Position numbers and translations under genes: made by a program
Shown here: in pieces, positions 49,301 to 59,881 of the stretch
Layout: each line of letters begins with the position of its first letter
How positions within the stretch are numbered: the first letter of the stretch is position 1
Origin: Thunnus maccoyii
Lineage: Eukaryota > Chordata > Actinopteri > Scombriformes > Scombridae
DNA length: 64,000 nucleotides
Assembly: GCF_910596095.1 (NCBI RefSeq)
Contig: NC_056535.1
Span: 25,002,505-25,066,504, forward strand
Direction: 5' to 3'
Notes under the pieces: generated by a model
Database searches by the model: none
The model's input: only the letters and a program-made list of their open reading frames with translations
Told to the model about the DNA's origin: nothing

Positions 49301-52300
49301 GTTTTACAGGAGTTGTATGCTGCACCACTGTGAATTGCTTCTCCTGGTCAAGAAAATAATGTTAGCATAATAGTGTTAATGAGCTTTAGAGGTGCTAGTA
49401 GGTGAATTTAGTGACCTTTGGGCTGAGCCTAACCTGATGCACCAGATGGTTTGTTACACAGAACCATCTGAGAAGTCATCCTTGGAAACAGTTTGGAAAA
49501 AGGCAGGCACTTTCAAAAAATACTTGGCAGGTGATTGGATAAACCATCTGTCTATCACCGTCTTACCTTGCGAGGCAGCTGGATTTGTGAGAACCATCGG
49601 TGGTTCAGACACAAGCACATAACTTGAAGCCTGACAAGATGGATTCTCACGTGATCTGGTGATGTGGTGATCTTGTCAGGCTAGCTGTTTCCCTCTGTTT
49701 CCAGTCTTTGTGCTAAGCTAAGCTAACCGACTTCTGGCTGTCATATGTACCACATCAGAGTGGTATTGATCTTCTCACCTAATGCTCAGCAAGAAAGGAA
49801 ATAAGTGTATTTCCCAAAATGTCAAGTTGTTCCTTTAAGTACAATATTTATAGTTGTGGCTCATTTTTAGTACCTCTTTTAAAAAATTGATTAGAGAGAG
49901 TAATAAAGATCTAACATCAGAACACTCATTTAAACAAGGGTTCCTCCCTCTCTTTCTCACCTTGTGTCTTCTCTGAGAACATCACCTTGGAGTCAGATGT
50001 GAAATTCTGTCCAGTCAGGACCATTTGTTGTCCACCAAGAACTAAGCATCGGTCCAGGTCCTGCCTCTCGACTGCAGGGAGCTCCTGAGCTGAGCGCTGG
50101 GCTGAGGAAACAGGAAGACACAGTTTAAAGAAAATTTTAAAAATCTAGTGGAAAACATTTTAAGCACATTTTCTTTTATAAATAAAACCAATACTGGCTA
50201 TTATAGCCTGGAGGAAATTTACATCAAAGGTTTTACGGTGGAAAATCACTGCATTTATACTTTTAAGTAGTTAGAAAAGGGTACAAGAAGTAGATAAAAC
50301 TGCAAGTTATACAATACTGAATGACCCAGCTCATCAGGACTCCTTACAGCATTCGATGGGATGAGAGGCAGCTTGAAGAAACATAGGCTGGCCTCCAGGC
50401 TGGGGAATGTGGACGCGAAACACCAAACGCACACGAGTGTTTTTTCGTCCGATGTCTGTCTCACCGTTCCTCAGCTCGATGTCAGCGTTTCTCAGCTTCA
50501 GGATCCCTACGCAGTCAATCCTGAGGAATGAAAAAGAAGACAGATTAAAGATTTGTTATGAATGTTGTCACTTTTTTTTTCTCAAAATCGGCTGCAACAT
50601 CGTCTCTCCTCAGACGCAGTAACTAAACTAAACTATATTGACAGTATCTTAAAATGATTAGTCAGATAAAATCTAATTTTGTGAAAAGTAAATGTCAGCG
50701 ACATTTTGATTAAAAAATAAGTTCTCCAGAGATTCATGATGCCTCAAGTTTGTCAAAGTTTTTATGTTTGCTGCGGTAAACAACCGGTGTTTCGTTGGTC
50801 TTTCTTGGAAAAACTCTCTGGCGAACAGGAAGTGATGCATTTTATGTTTCCGTTTGCAGAAACATCAACTTGTTGGAAGCAAAAGAAAAAAAAAAGATGA
50901 CAATCTTGCAGCCAAAGCCTTCATGGCTGAGCAGGGAAAGAACACTCAAACTTCATTACTGGCAAATCCAAATAAAAACAGATGTCACAGTGGGCTACAA
51001 ACGACTCAGTAACTCCAGGAGATGATGTGCAAAAACACCACAGTGGTGCGTGCAGATTGCTTACTAAGCATGAGGTGACAGGCAAAAAAATCTTGTGGTG
51101 ATAGATGTTACCACATATTCAGAACATGTGCATTTGTGATTTCTTGTGTGACTTTGTTTGCTCGTCTCGCATTCTCTCTGTCCTACTCACACTACTCTCA
51201 TGTGGTTCTTTGGCTCCAGAGGGATCTCCAACACTTTGGTCCCGCTGATCATATTCTCCGAGCTGGGCGTGGTTACGGTCTTCCCGGTGATGCGGTGGAC
51301 CTGGTAGAAGGCGTGCGGTTTCAGGAGCCTCTCGTCAGCCGTCCCAATGAAGACCTGCAGTATCAGTGGAGCTGGGCCTTGATACCCACGGAGCTGGAGA
51401 GGGCAACAAAGCCGCTTAAATACATGCTTCAAACTGAATTAAATGAACTGTAATACCGTTAACATCCATGACTGTAGAGGACAAATTTGCACAGTAAATC
51501 TGTTCTCCCTGTGGGGATGATTTCACAGGTCACTTCTGGCATAGAAACACACTGCTTTGCATAGTCCGTTTGTGCAAAGGTACCAGGAAAGTCAAAACTG
51601 CTCCACCAAATGAAAATCTGCTCAAAGACTGTAGGCCAACCCCTTGAGAGACTCTATGAATCAGCCTACCATAATAACATATTAAGGCTGGCCAACATCA
51701 TTATCTCTGACCCCAACAATATTCTGAACAGTGAATATAAATTGTTACCATCAAACAGGAGATACAAGCTTCCACAGTTTAACAAGGTCAGACTGAAGCA
51801 CTCTTTTGTACATCAGTCAATCCTAAAATTAAATATGGAGTTTAATCCCAGATCAAATGTACACTAAAGGGCCTTGAATACAGTCTTCTGTGGTTGTAAT
51901 GTTATCTTAAATGTATGTATATCTGTTTCTTGTCTTTTCTGTGATGTTGCATATGGAGCTGCTGTGATGCAAATAGTATCATCATCATCATCAAAACTAC
52001 TTTTTTTTTTTTTTTTTTTTTTTAGCAGATTCTACAGTGCATTTGGTAATTTATCCTTGTGGGTGTGATGACGTGAGAATGAGAGGCTCTCTCATTTATT
52101 TGCATGGCTGTCGACTTTACATAAACACAACATCATCCAGGAAATACCAACCCACATTTACAATCTCTCCCTCTGCTTCATTTCTCTTGTATGAAACTGG
52201 CAGTGACACATATGTGTGAAGTGCTTCTGTCCTTGCATTCGTACATAGGTACACACAACCCCCCCCACCACCACAAACTACAGGCTAGAGTAAAATAAAG

Positions 52301-54115
52301 CACCTGAACTTCCGGATGCCCTCCGTTTGGTGTCTTGACAGCTCCACGGCTGCCCTCGGTCTCATAGTGAGCTCTGTGGTGAGACCTGGGTTGTTGTTGG
52401 ATCAGTAGCTCATACTGGCCAGACTGACTGGGCAACGGCCACTCTAAAGAGGGAAACGGTGTCACGGAAAGAGCACTGAAGGAAAAAACACAGAGAGAAA
52501 GACAACAAATGGGAATCAAAATGTCAAATTCTTTTGGAGTTTGTTCATATTTCATGACTTGTTTAAATAGGTCCAGTGTGTTTGAATTTTTTATTTCATA
52601 TTTGCTTACTTGTGCATACATTTGAGCTCATTAGAAAGACGTTAATTCTTTAACAGTAACAAGAAATGGACAAACAACACACCTGAAGGCTCCATGATGG
52701 ACCTGATGAGAAGGCCACACAGCTGGGAGCATATAGAGGGTCTCAGATTTGACCTCAGCTCCTGCCCTGCCCATCCTCTCCGGCTCAGTCGCCCAGTCAT
52801 ACCCATCTCGATACACACAGTCCTGTCTCTGGGCCTGCCCATGTGCACCTCGCACCACTGCAGAAGGCACCACTCTGGGTGGACCGGCGCCGAGGCTGCC
52901 CAGAAGCTCATTCAGAGCCGGGGACGGGGTCTGAGCTTGCTGCTGGAACTCGGCTTGAGCCTGGTAATGGTGGAGGTAGTAGGAGCCCTGCTGCTCATGG
53001 GGCGAGGGGATAGGGCTGGGGCTCCGAGAGCGCTGCTTGAAAGGAGTGCCTCCCTGACATGAGTGCGCTTGGTCATAGGCGCGCTTTCCCTGCGGCGAGG
53101 CAGAGCGGGAACGCTGGTGGGAAAGTGGTGAGGCAGTGCGTTGGTGCTGAGGCTGGAGAAAGGTCTCATCAGTGACACTGTTGTGAGGCGAGGCTCCTGG
53201 AGAGGAGTGGGCAGAAGAAGTGTGGATGCCCTGGAGGCCCGAGCAGAGGTCTAAGGCGGAGGACATCGCCATGCCACATCCGCCTCCATTGGAAGGGGAG
53301 ACGGACGGCGAGCCATGGGGAGAGTACACCTCTGCTGGCCAGCCTGTGGAGGAGTTACTGCTGGCGGGACTCACACACTCCCTGTAGTTTTTGCGCTCCA
53401 AGGTGAGTTGAGGGTGAGAGCTGAAAGAGTCACCCGACGGAGTGATCTCAATCCTGGGGCTGCGAGCAGGGATGGTGCCTGGTCTTGACGTCAGCCCCAG
53501 GGAGTCCAACGCAGGTCCTGATAGGGTGTCTGTGGTGGAGCTGTGAGAGGAGGGGTCCTGGCTGGAGCTGGAGATGTAGGCGGTGTGATGGGGGACCGCG
53601 GACAGAGAAGGCTGGATGTCATTCTGAAGGAGGGCTCCCGGGTCATCTGTCAACACAGAATTAACACGTGCTCGCATGTCTAAATCACTTACGATCCACC
53701 TGAGATAAACTTTAAGAAAAGTGCACCTCTAATTTTTTATGTTTTTAGTTCCTAATATAGAAAGAAGTTGATCCACCTACTTACTGACAATGAAAGAGGA
53801 GGATTACAGTGTTAACATCAGTATCTGACAGCAGAGTACTCATTGATGGATATCATAAAGACACTTTACTACAGATAAATACAAACTCATCATAAAGCCA
53901 CTATCTTTATAAGTGAATGACATAATATTAAGAAAAGAACAAGAAGAAGAGAAAAATCTAGGCTATGTTAAGACTCTGTTAAGAAGAATTACTTCATACA
54001 CACCTTTAAAATCTTCTCCAGGTGGATTATACAGAAACAAGTCGGAGAAGTCCAGCTCCTCCTGACCTATGTCTTGACTCAGGCCCTCGGTGAGCCCCAA
54101 ACCTCCAGAAGTCAT
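43374..54115 (-). CDS. nfatc2: NFATC2-type nuclear factor of activated T cells, 10 coding exons
   Basis: This gene encodes a calcium- and calcineurin-dependent transcription factor that moves from cytoplasm to nucleus on dephosphorylation. The minus-strand coding exons are 54115-54004, 53646-52683, 52475-52304, 51393-51191, 50520-50348, 50101-49961, 48395-48340, 48055-47923, 46406-45753 and 43420-43374. They sum to 2655 nt (884 aa; human about 925), all GT-AG and in frame. The first exon has the acidic ELDFSDLF motif. The calcineurin-docking PRIEIT is at residues 101-106, followed by a long Ser-Pro-rich regulatory region. The Rel-homology domain begins near 366, with the DNA-contact loop [11 protein letters not shown] at 393-403. 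The IPT part follows, with [18 protein letters not shown]. Sumoylation-type sites IKPE (K654) and VKQE (K858) match those of NFATC2. The C-terminus VNDIIRRDL resembles NFATC2, and cyp24a1 is a neighbour as expected. Which teleost co-orthologue it is (2a or 2b) I cannot tell. Confidence 0.93.
43698..43774 (+). repeat. 77 bp direct repeat, copy 1
   Basis: GCATATATTTGCCTATAAAC opens a 77 bp unit repeated at 44195-44271 with four mismatches (73 of 77 identical). The spacing is 497 bp start to start, within the last nfatc2 intron. Confidence 0.8.
44195..44271 (+). repeat. 77 bp direct repeat, copy 2
   Basis: The partner of 43698-43774. The four differences fall in two adjacent pairs (TTC to ATC region, and CTGCC to CCACC). 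Between the copies lies unrelated sequence with a GTGCAGCAAAGGTC block. Confidence 0.8.
44978..45460 (+). repeat. Teleost interspersed repeat (GCTCCTGTCTCTTTAAGC type)
   Basis: Starts with AAAGGGGATGTATCATGCGC and carries GGCTCTACTGGAATATCGCT, TGAAACAGGCCGTTTTAGCT and CTCCTGTCTCTTTAAGCCCC, a family I recognise as common in fish. It lies in the last nfatc2 intron, with no coding capacity. Confidence 0.45.
46560..46870 (+). repeat. Copy of the GCTAACATGC repeat in an nfatc2 intron
   Basis: Matches the family at 4557-5010: GCTAATATGC-type start, AGTTTAGCATGCTAACACTTG, then GGTCATAAACCAAAGTATTA and CCATCCAGTTGTTGGCAG. It lies just upstream (in transcription) of the exon starting at 46406, in the intron that follows the exon ending at 47923. 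Confidence 0.6.
49165..49830 (+). repeat. GGTTAGCTTAG repeat with a second repeat nested inside
   Basis: The outer unit carries TTTGACATTTTGGGAAATAG, GGTTAGCTTAGAACAAAGAC and GGCTCTGTCCAAAGATAAC, and resumes at the far end with AGCTAAGCTAACCGAC and CATTTCCC in inverted form. Nested at 49432-49690 is a separate element starting CCTGATGCACCAGATGGTTT, also present at 24239-24560. It lies in an nfatc2 intron, between the exons ending at 49961 and starting at 48395. Confidence 0.6.
51600..51995 (+). mobile_element. Non-LTR retrotransposon ORF2 3' fragment in an nfatc2 intron
   Basis: The plus-strand frame at 51610-51867 ends with [27 protein letters not shown]. This resembles the conserved C-terminus of CR1/L2/Rex-type LINE ORF2 proteins, which carries an LPSGRR...R.KHSF signature. 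It is followed by an AT-rich 3' region with an ATC microsatellite near 51980. The family is recognised by eye only. It lies antisense to nfatc2, between the exons ending at 52304 and starting at 51393. Confidence 0.5.
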
Positions 54116-54397
54116 CTCCAGCTGCGATTAGTTATATCGATTTTCCTTCTGGCAAATATAACTTTTCCAATAATTATCAAACTCGACAGTTGAATGAAGC
54201 TGTGAGCATATAAAGAGCCAAATAGTTACAGAAACGACGGTGCTACAGTTTTTTCTGAGACGCGTTTAAAACATTAGCAGCTGCTCAAATAAAACATCCA
54301 ACAGCGCGAGCTGAAAAAAAAACGAGCGGCGACAGACGCTTCCTGTCACTGCTGATAATGACAGCAGACAAGAGGCGCGGACCGGTGTGTGTATAGC

Positions 54398-54400
<3 letters not shown>
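54116..54400 (-). promoter_or_regulatory. nfatc2: nfatc2 5'UTR and proximal promoter region
   Basis: The stretch directly upstream of the nfatc2 start codon is locally CpG-containing (for example around 54255-54385) and carries no other gene. It is bounded upstream by a long TG/CA microsatellite at 54401-54456, which would therefore lie in or next to the promoter. I see no convincing TATA box, and the transcription start cannot be placed from sequence alone. Confidence 0.35.

Positions 54401-54456
<56 letters not shown>
54401..54456 (+). repeat. (TG)n microsatellite upstream of nfatc2
   Basis: About 27 TG units, with one GG near the end. It lies about 290 nt upstream of the nfatc2 start codon, in the presumed promoter. 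Confidence 0.9.
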
Positions 54457-54460
<4 letters not shown>

Positions 54461-54695
54461 TGTAGGCTGACAGTGTGCAGCTCAAACTCCACACAACCTC
54501 AACAGAGGCCTCATTTCCTTCTCTGTGAGCGTAACTATAATGAAACTTCTATTCTTCATGGAAATATAGTAACAATAAAGGAGCATGTCATATTGTTTTT
54601 AGATATTTGGTTTTATTTATTCATGTATTTATTACCACATATAGTATTGTGAGTTTACAGCCCTTGATTGTTGTTTGCTTTGCAAATCAATCAAT

Positions 54696-54698
<3 letters not shown>

Positions 54699-54744
<46 letters not shown>
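54699..54744 (+). repeat. (TC)n microsatellite
   Basis: About 23 TC units preceded by (AATC)n. It is a polypurine-polypyrimidine tract about 250 bp from the preceding TG repeat. Confidence 0.9.
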
Positions 54745-54747
<3 letters not shown>

Positions 54748-56087
54748 CTGAGTGTATGTGTGTGTGTGTTTACCTGCGTTGCAAGATGCTACATACAATT
54801 GCCGTTACAGTGAAATTGCGTTGAATTGAATTTTATTGTAAAGTCACAATAAATGTATATGTGTAATCACGCTAAACAACTAAACAAATAACTAACGAAC
54901 TAAATAAATAATCAAATAAAACTAAACTAATTAATCTGTTCTCACCGTGAACAGCAATGAGTGCGAGCAGCTTTTGGCCACTCGGTAGCAGTATTGTACA
55001 ACTTCCATCCACACACATCAGCGCTGTTTTTTTTAAAGGGTCAATTCACACAAACTAAAAGGAAAAACATCTTTTCTCACTTAATTCTGGTGTGTACATG
55101 CAGATAGTGTAGTTGTGGTTTTAAATCTCTGTCTTTAACATTTATTCCTCCATCCTTGTACAATGAAGATGAACAGAACATCATTTGTGGTGCTCACAGC
55201 ATTAAAGCCCCTCTCCACTCAAGAATGCCCTGAAAAGGTAAAATCCAATCATTCACTAGAAAAAAGTCTGAAAAATGTATGATTTTTGTTTCCGTCTGCA
55301 GTTGAAATGTTTTTGTGTTCCTTGTTGTATTCCACATCATATTCACATTTATTGTTCTGCTTATTTTTTATAGTTTCAAAACTTCTGTTTTTCTTTGATT
55401 ATATGAATTAAGAGCAAAGGAAGAAAATGTTGACATTCAATGCTTACCTGCACCTCACAGTTTCCTCTCTGGCACCCCAGTTTTATTACTTTGGTTTACT
55501 TATTGCTGTATTGTTTATTATTTATTTCAATTAAGCTTTTTCTAAATATAGTAACATGATGCATAAGCTACTAACCTCATAACTCACTTTCTTAACATAA
55601 GCAATCTTGTTAACTTCTGTACGCAGTAACAGTAGAGAGAGATATTGTGTAACATGATTTTGAGATTGAAGGATTAGTTTAGTGTAGTTTGACACATATT
55701 AACACTGATCCTCACTGATTATGAACTAAGGATAATAGATTAGATAATGTTTAAAATAAACGTCACTTTTTTTTTTTTTATCTTGGAAGAGATTACATGG
55801 ATATAGGAACAATATACAGCACCTACTATTTATGTGTCATCTTCACTTGTGTGAAATAAAGGCAATGTGTGTGAGATGATTTTATAACCAAATTGAGGAG
55901 AATCACTTTCACACAGGGTTACTGTATAATACGTCTAATTATATTTGAGTCATTTAGTGATTTAGTAATTTCTTCCACTGCGTTATGGTCCTTTACTGCT
56001 CTGATTTAAACTGAGTGGTTTGCTGTGGATATACTTGTCTCTAAGCCTTTATCACACTGATTGGATGAGACAGCTGCTGGCAGCTGT
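54745..56087. other. Intergenic stretch between nfatc2 and the tRNA
   Basis: AT-rich sequence with no recognised exon. It contains ordinary A/T runs (for example 55768-55780) and no repeat family that I can name. Confidence 0.4.
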
Positions 56088-56160
56088 GGCTCTATAGCTC
56101 AGTGGTTAGAGCACTGGTCTTGTAAACCAGGGGTCGTGAGTTCGATCCTCACTAGGGCCT
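56088..56160 (+). tRNA. tRNA-Thr (anticodon TGT)
   Basis: This 73-base sequence folds as a canonical tRNA. It shows the GGCTCTA acceptor arm, a D arm with the A-box sequence TAGCTCAGTGGTTAGAGC, an anticodon stem CTGGT/ACCAG, and a T arm with GTTCGATCC (B box). The anticodon TGT is at 56121-56123 and reads threonine ACA codons. It closely resembles vertebrate tRNA-Thr-TGT. A TTTT run at 56179-56182 is a plausible Pol III terminator. It has no A-rich tail, target duplication or SINE body, so it looks like a true gene and not a tRNA-derived SINE. It lies alone between nfatc2 and cyp24a1. Confidence 0.95.
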
Positions 56161-56587
56161 AGCTTTCCCCTTTACAGATTTTCTACAGTAATATATGTTA
56201 ACTTGGGTTCTCAAGCAATTCCCTCACTGTGAATTGTGCTGTTAGTAGTGACAAATTTGTGCAGTAATTCTGTCTACCGCTAATGTACAGAATTACAACG
56301 ACAGGGGTCCTGGCAGTCCACCAAAACACATAACTGCACTTCCTTCTCACTCTACCCATGTTTCTTGTCTCTCTGCACTTTCGACTGTCAAATAAAGGTG
56401 AAAAATGCTGGAAAATAATCTAAAGAAAACATAATGAGGGACAACATGCAGCTTTTCTTACTGGCAGGGAGGAAGGCATGCTGACTTTGCTTTTGCTTTT
56501 CAACACAGCTGGAAGATGCTCTAATTAATGTTTGTGCTTCTTACATCAAAATATGCTGCAGATTGCAGTTGAAATTCTTCAGCTGCT

Positions 56588-57252
56588 CCTGTGTTTCCCA
56601 ACCTGGGGATTGAGGCCTTTCAAGGGGCCCCTCAAGATAAATCTGAGGTGTTACAGGATCACTGCAAACATCCCCTACTTACCAAGTTACTTTTGTTTGT
56701 AGTTCGTTTAAAGTCTTCTGTTCTTAAAACAAGTGACATCATGTTGTGTGCCTTGTTTGCACTACTTAAATGTTAATTGTAGTACAAATGGCCCCAGAGA
56801 AATGCAATGCTTATTGCATTTCACACTGGGGCAATGCTTATTGCATTTCTCAAATGCCTATTGTGTAATTGCATACAGATGGCTTGACAATAAATTTGTC
56901 TTGAGTCTTGAATCTGCAGAGCAGTGAGAATATTTCAACGTCTTCCCAGTGTAAATCAAGCTGCCTTCTCCTTTCTGACTACAAGACACAGATGCTCATT
57001 TCATTTAATCAAGAAACAGATTGAAATTCTGACTAAAGCTGCAGTTTTTTTTCTCTTATTTTAAGAAAATTATGCTTTTAGGATTTAATTATGGGCAGAC
57101 ATAAGACATAGTCATAGTCTTCAGGCCTCTAAAATCCTTCAACTGAAACCGTCTGAGAAGTAAAATGTCAGAATCTGTGATGAAGGAGTCACAAATATAT
57201 ATCTCCTCATTTTAAGGTGTCAGAAGACAAAAAGGTTGGAGACCGCTGACCT
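56588..57252. mobile_element. hAT-like repeat with an inserted retroposon 3' end
   Basis: The left end CTGTGTTTCCCAACCTGGGG and the right end AAAAGGTTGGAGACCGCTG resemble hAT termini. Inside, at 56800-56915, a duplicated GCAATGCTTATTGCATTT unit is followed by TTGACAATAAATTTGTCTTG. The latter resembles the 3' tail of teleost retroposons, so the structure appears nested. Target duplications were not resolved. Confidence 0.4.
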
Positions 57253-57580
57253 ACACAAAAAATACATTTTACTAAACACTCAACTTCTTTTGAAAGTGTT
57301 TAGTCAAAAGTTTTTCTTCATCTGAAAAAGATTTATTTGATGTCAAATCTGCATAGATTGGCCAGAATCCAGTATAGACCAAATTCTGAAGAGAGCAGAG
57401 TCTGTTTAATGAAGAGAAAAACAAGCATGCATGCTTAGTTGGGAAAAACTAAACTTTTGAATATTTATTTAGCTCTGTTCCTCAAGATGTAAAAACTTTA
57501 AATTGGCCAAAGACTTTAATTCTGAGTGTTGGCAATGCACCAGTTTGAAAAATAAACACAGTCAGTGTGGCTTTAATACA

Positions 57581-58036
57581 TTTATTCATGTATTTATTTC
57601 AGTGAATAAAATAAGTCTCTACAATAAAACAATGTACATCATTACAATATTATAATTGCACTTTATATACACAATGAAAAATAAACAAATGCGTGACCTA
57701 TATATATATGTATATATTTATATATAACTTACTAAACAAAGCATAAAGTTATAGTTTGACATCTACATACACTTATTAAGATTTGAGGACAGCAGCTGCC
57801 TTGGTACAACATTCAATTTGTACATTACAACTGGTATTTTGGTCAGTCATTAACAGTCATAAGTAATAGTTTTAAATAAGTTTGAGGTATTTATGGCATG
57901 ATTACATGTATAATAATTTCTTTTTCTTTTTTTCTATTTACAGAGCAGCAATACAGGGAGTCACTGGACCGTCAGGGCCATGGCAACAGAGGTATCATCT
58001 TTCTGTCACGATGTCCAGAAGAGCTTAATATGGAGC
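57581..58036 (-). other. cyp24a1: Inferred cyp24a1 noncoding last exon and poly(A) region
   Basis: The coding part ends TGA, then one base, then a donor (A then GTAAGA at 58196-58195). A strong pyrimidine tract and CAG acceptor precede position 58036, so a 160 nt intron would separate the stop from a 3'UTR exon. Human CYP24A1 is also described with a noncoding final exon. On the minus strand AATAAA hexamers occur at 57597-57592 and 57586-57581, giving a plausible end. The 3' limit is inferred. Confidence 0.6.
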
Positions 58037-58197
58037 CTGAGAGGGGAAGGAAAGAAGGAATAATTCATTAGTTTGAACACAGTCTTGATGCCCTTTTGTG
58101 TTGAACAATGAATCAGACAACTAGATTGAATCTGAAACAGCAAAGATGGAGATGCAGGTAGAGAGATATAAGCAGAGATCAAAGTTTTCTTCTTACT

Positions 58198-59814
58198 TCA
58201 TCTCTTGATGAAGGCGACAGGCAGCTCTCTGTTGGGAACCAGAAGTCCTGAATGGATCACGTCGAGCGGCTCGTTATCCGTTGCCACAATCTCATAGTCT
58301 CTGACCAGCTGTCAGAAACACAGGAGGGATTATCAATTAAAGGCTCATGTGACAGAATCAGCTGGTGGTTTCACAGATCCATAATCGATATCTGACAATT
58401 CCTGTTCGAACTAACTATAAACTACTATAAACTGAACTGATCTTACCCAGCACATGGCCAGCTGCAGCTGCAGCTCTGCCAGCCGCCGTCCAATGCACAT
58501 CCTCTTTCCGATGCCGAAGGGAACATGGGCGAAAGGGTTGATGGTGCTGTTCTCCCGCAGCCAGCGCTCAGGTTTAAACTGCTTCCCATCGTCAAAGTAC
58601 TCCTCATTGGAGCCGAGAGCATGTGTATTTATCATCAAAACTGTCTGTGAATAGACAAAAATAATAATCAAATTGTTAGTTTTCTTGCAGCTAAATGGAT
58701 ATGAGCAGAGAAATGAAACAGATAGTAGAGCAGATTATAAAACCGAAGTCCAATAAAGACCTCGTTATTGTAAATCTGATGCTTTGATGAAGTTTTTTAG
58801 AGTTGCTCCATTCAGACTTTGTACAGTGTGAGCTGTTTTTTCTAACATGCCTTGTTCAGACATCAGTCAAATGTAAATGAATACAAGTATGTAATCTGCT
58901 CATGTCAGGTGTATCGTTACGAGAACTAAGCCACTTACTCCTTTGGGAATGGCATAATCTCCCAACACAGTGTCTTTGTCCAGGGTCCTGCTTGTGAATG
59001 GAACTGATGGCGATAACCTGTAAGAATTTGAAAAAAAACACACATGAGAATATGGCCACAGCAACAACAAAGTTACAGCGTAGCATGACACACACGTCTA
59101 AGCTGTTTAACGAGAGCTAAACATACTCCGATGTTTTCCACAGTGCAAAATGGGGGAGATATAATCTCCAGTCAGAGGTCATATACATTCCCTGGGTGAT
59201 GTGGTTATGGTATTAGCCTTAAATAACATGTTAGACAACTTGTGACTGCACGAGAAGAAGGGTGAAAGTGGGGCGTATAAGGGGTAGGAAGTGATTTGAA
59301 CGTGACCACACAGTAGATTTTAAGCTGGGACCACCGGCTGTTGCTAGTCATACCACTGTATCTCATGAAGGTTGTTTTTGAGCCAGTCATGTGTGTGAGT
59401 TTTGCCTCTTAATCTCCGTGGTACTGGGTGAAATCATGATGCAGCCAGTGAGTCTAATTTGAAACTGCTGACTGTTTAGATAAATCAAATTTCCTGGTAG
59501 ATTATGTCATGTCATGACATGTATAGCTACAACTATTTTTAAGTTGATCATGAGCTGTGTAGTTTTCCTTGAGACATGTGTTGCTTTTAATTATTTCCCA
59601 TAGTAGCTTTCTGTAATTGTATTATACTGTACCTCATAGACTCCTTAAGGCAGGCCTTGAGGTAGGGCATGCTCTTGATGTGCTCTCCACACGGGTCCTG
59701 GTCAGGAGGCACCACCTCTCTAATCTCCTCCAGCAGCTTCCTCTGGGCGCCAGGGTTACGTGACAGGTTGAAAATAGCCCACAGCATACTGTTGGCAGTC
59801 TGAGAAATGTAAAA

Positions 59815-59881
<67 letters not shown>

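Noticed and set aside
52642-53178. Several 61-122 codon frames on both strands
   Set aside because: They are out-of-frame or antisense shadows of nfatc2 exon 2, which is GC-rich and therefore long in all frames.
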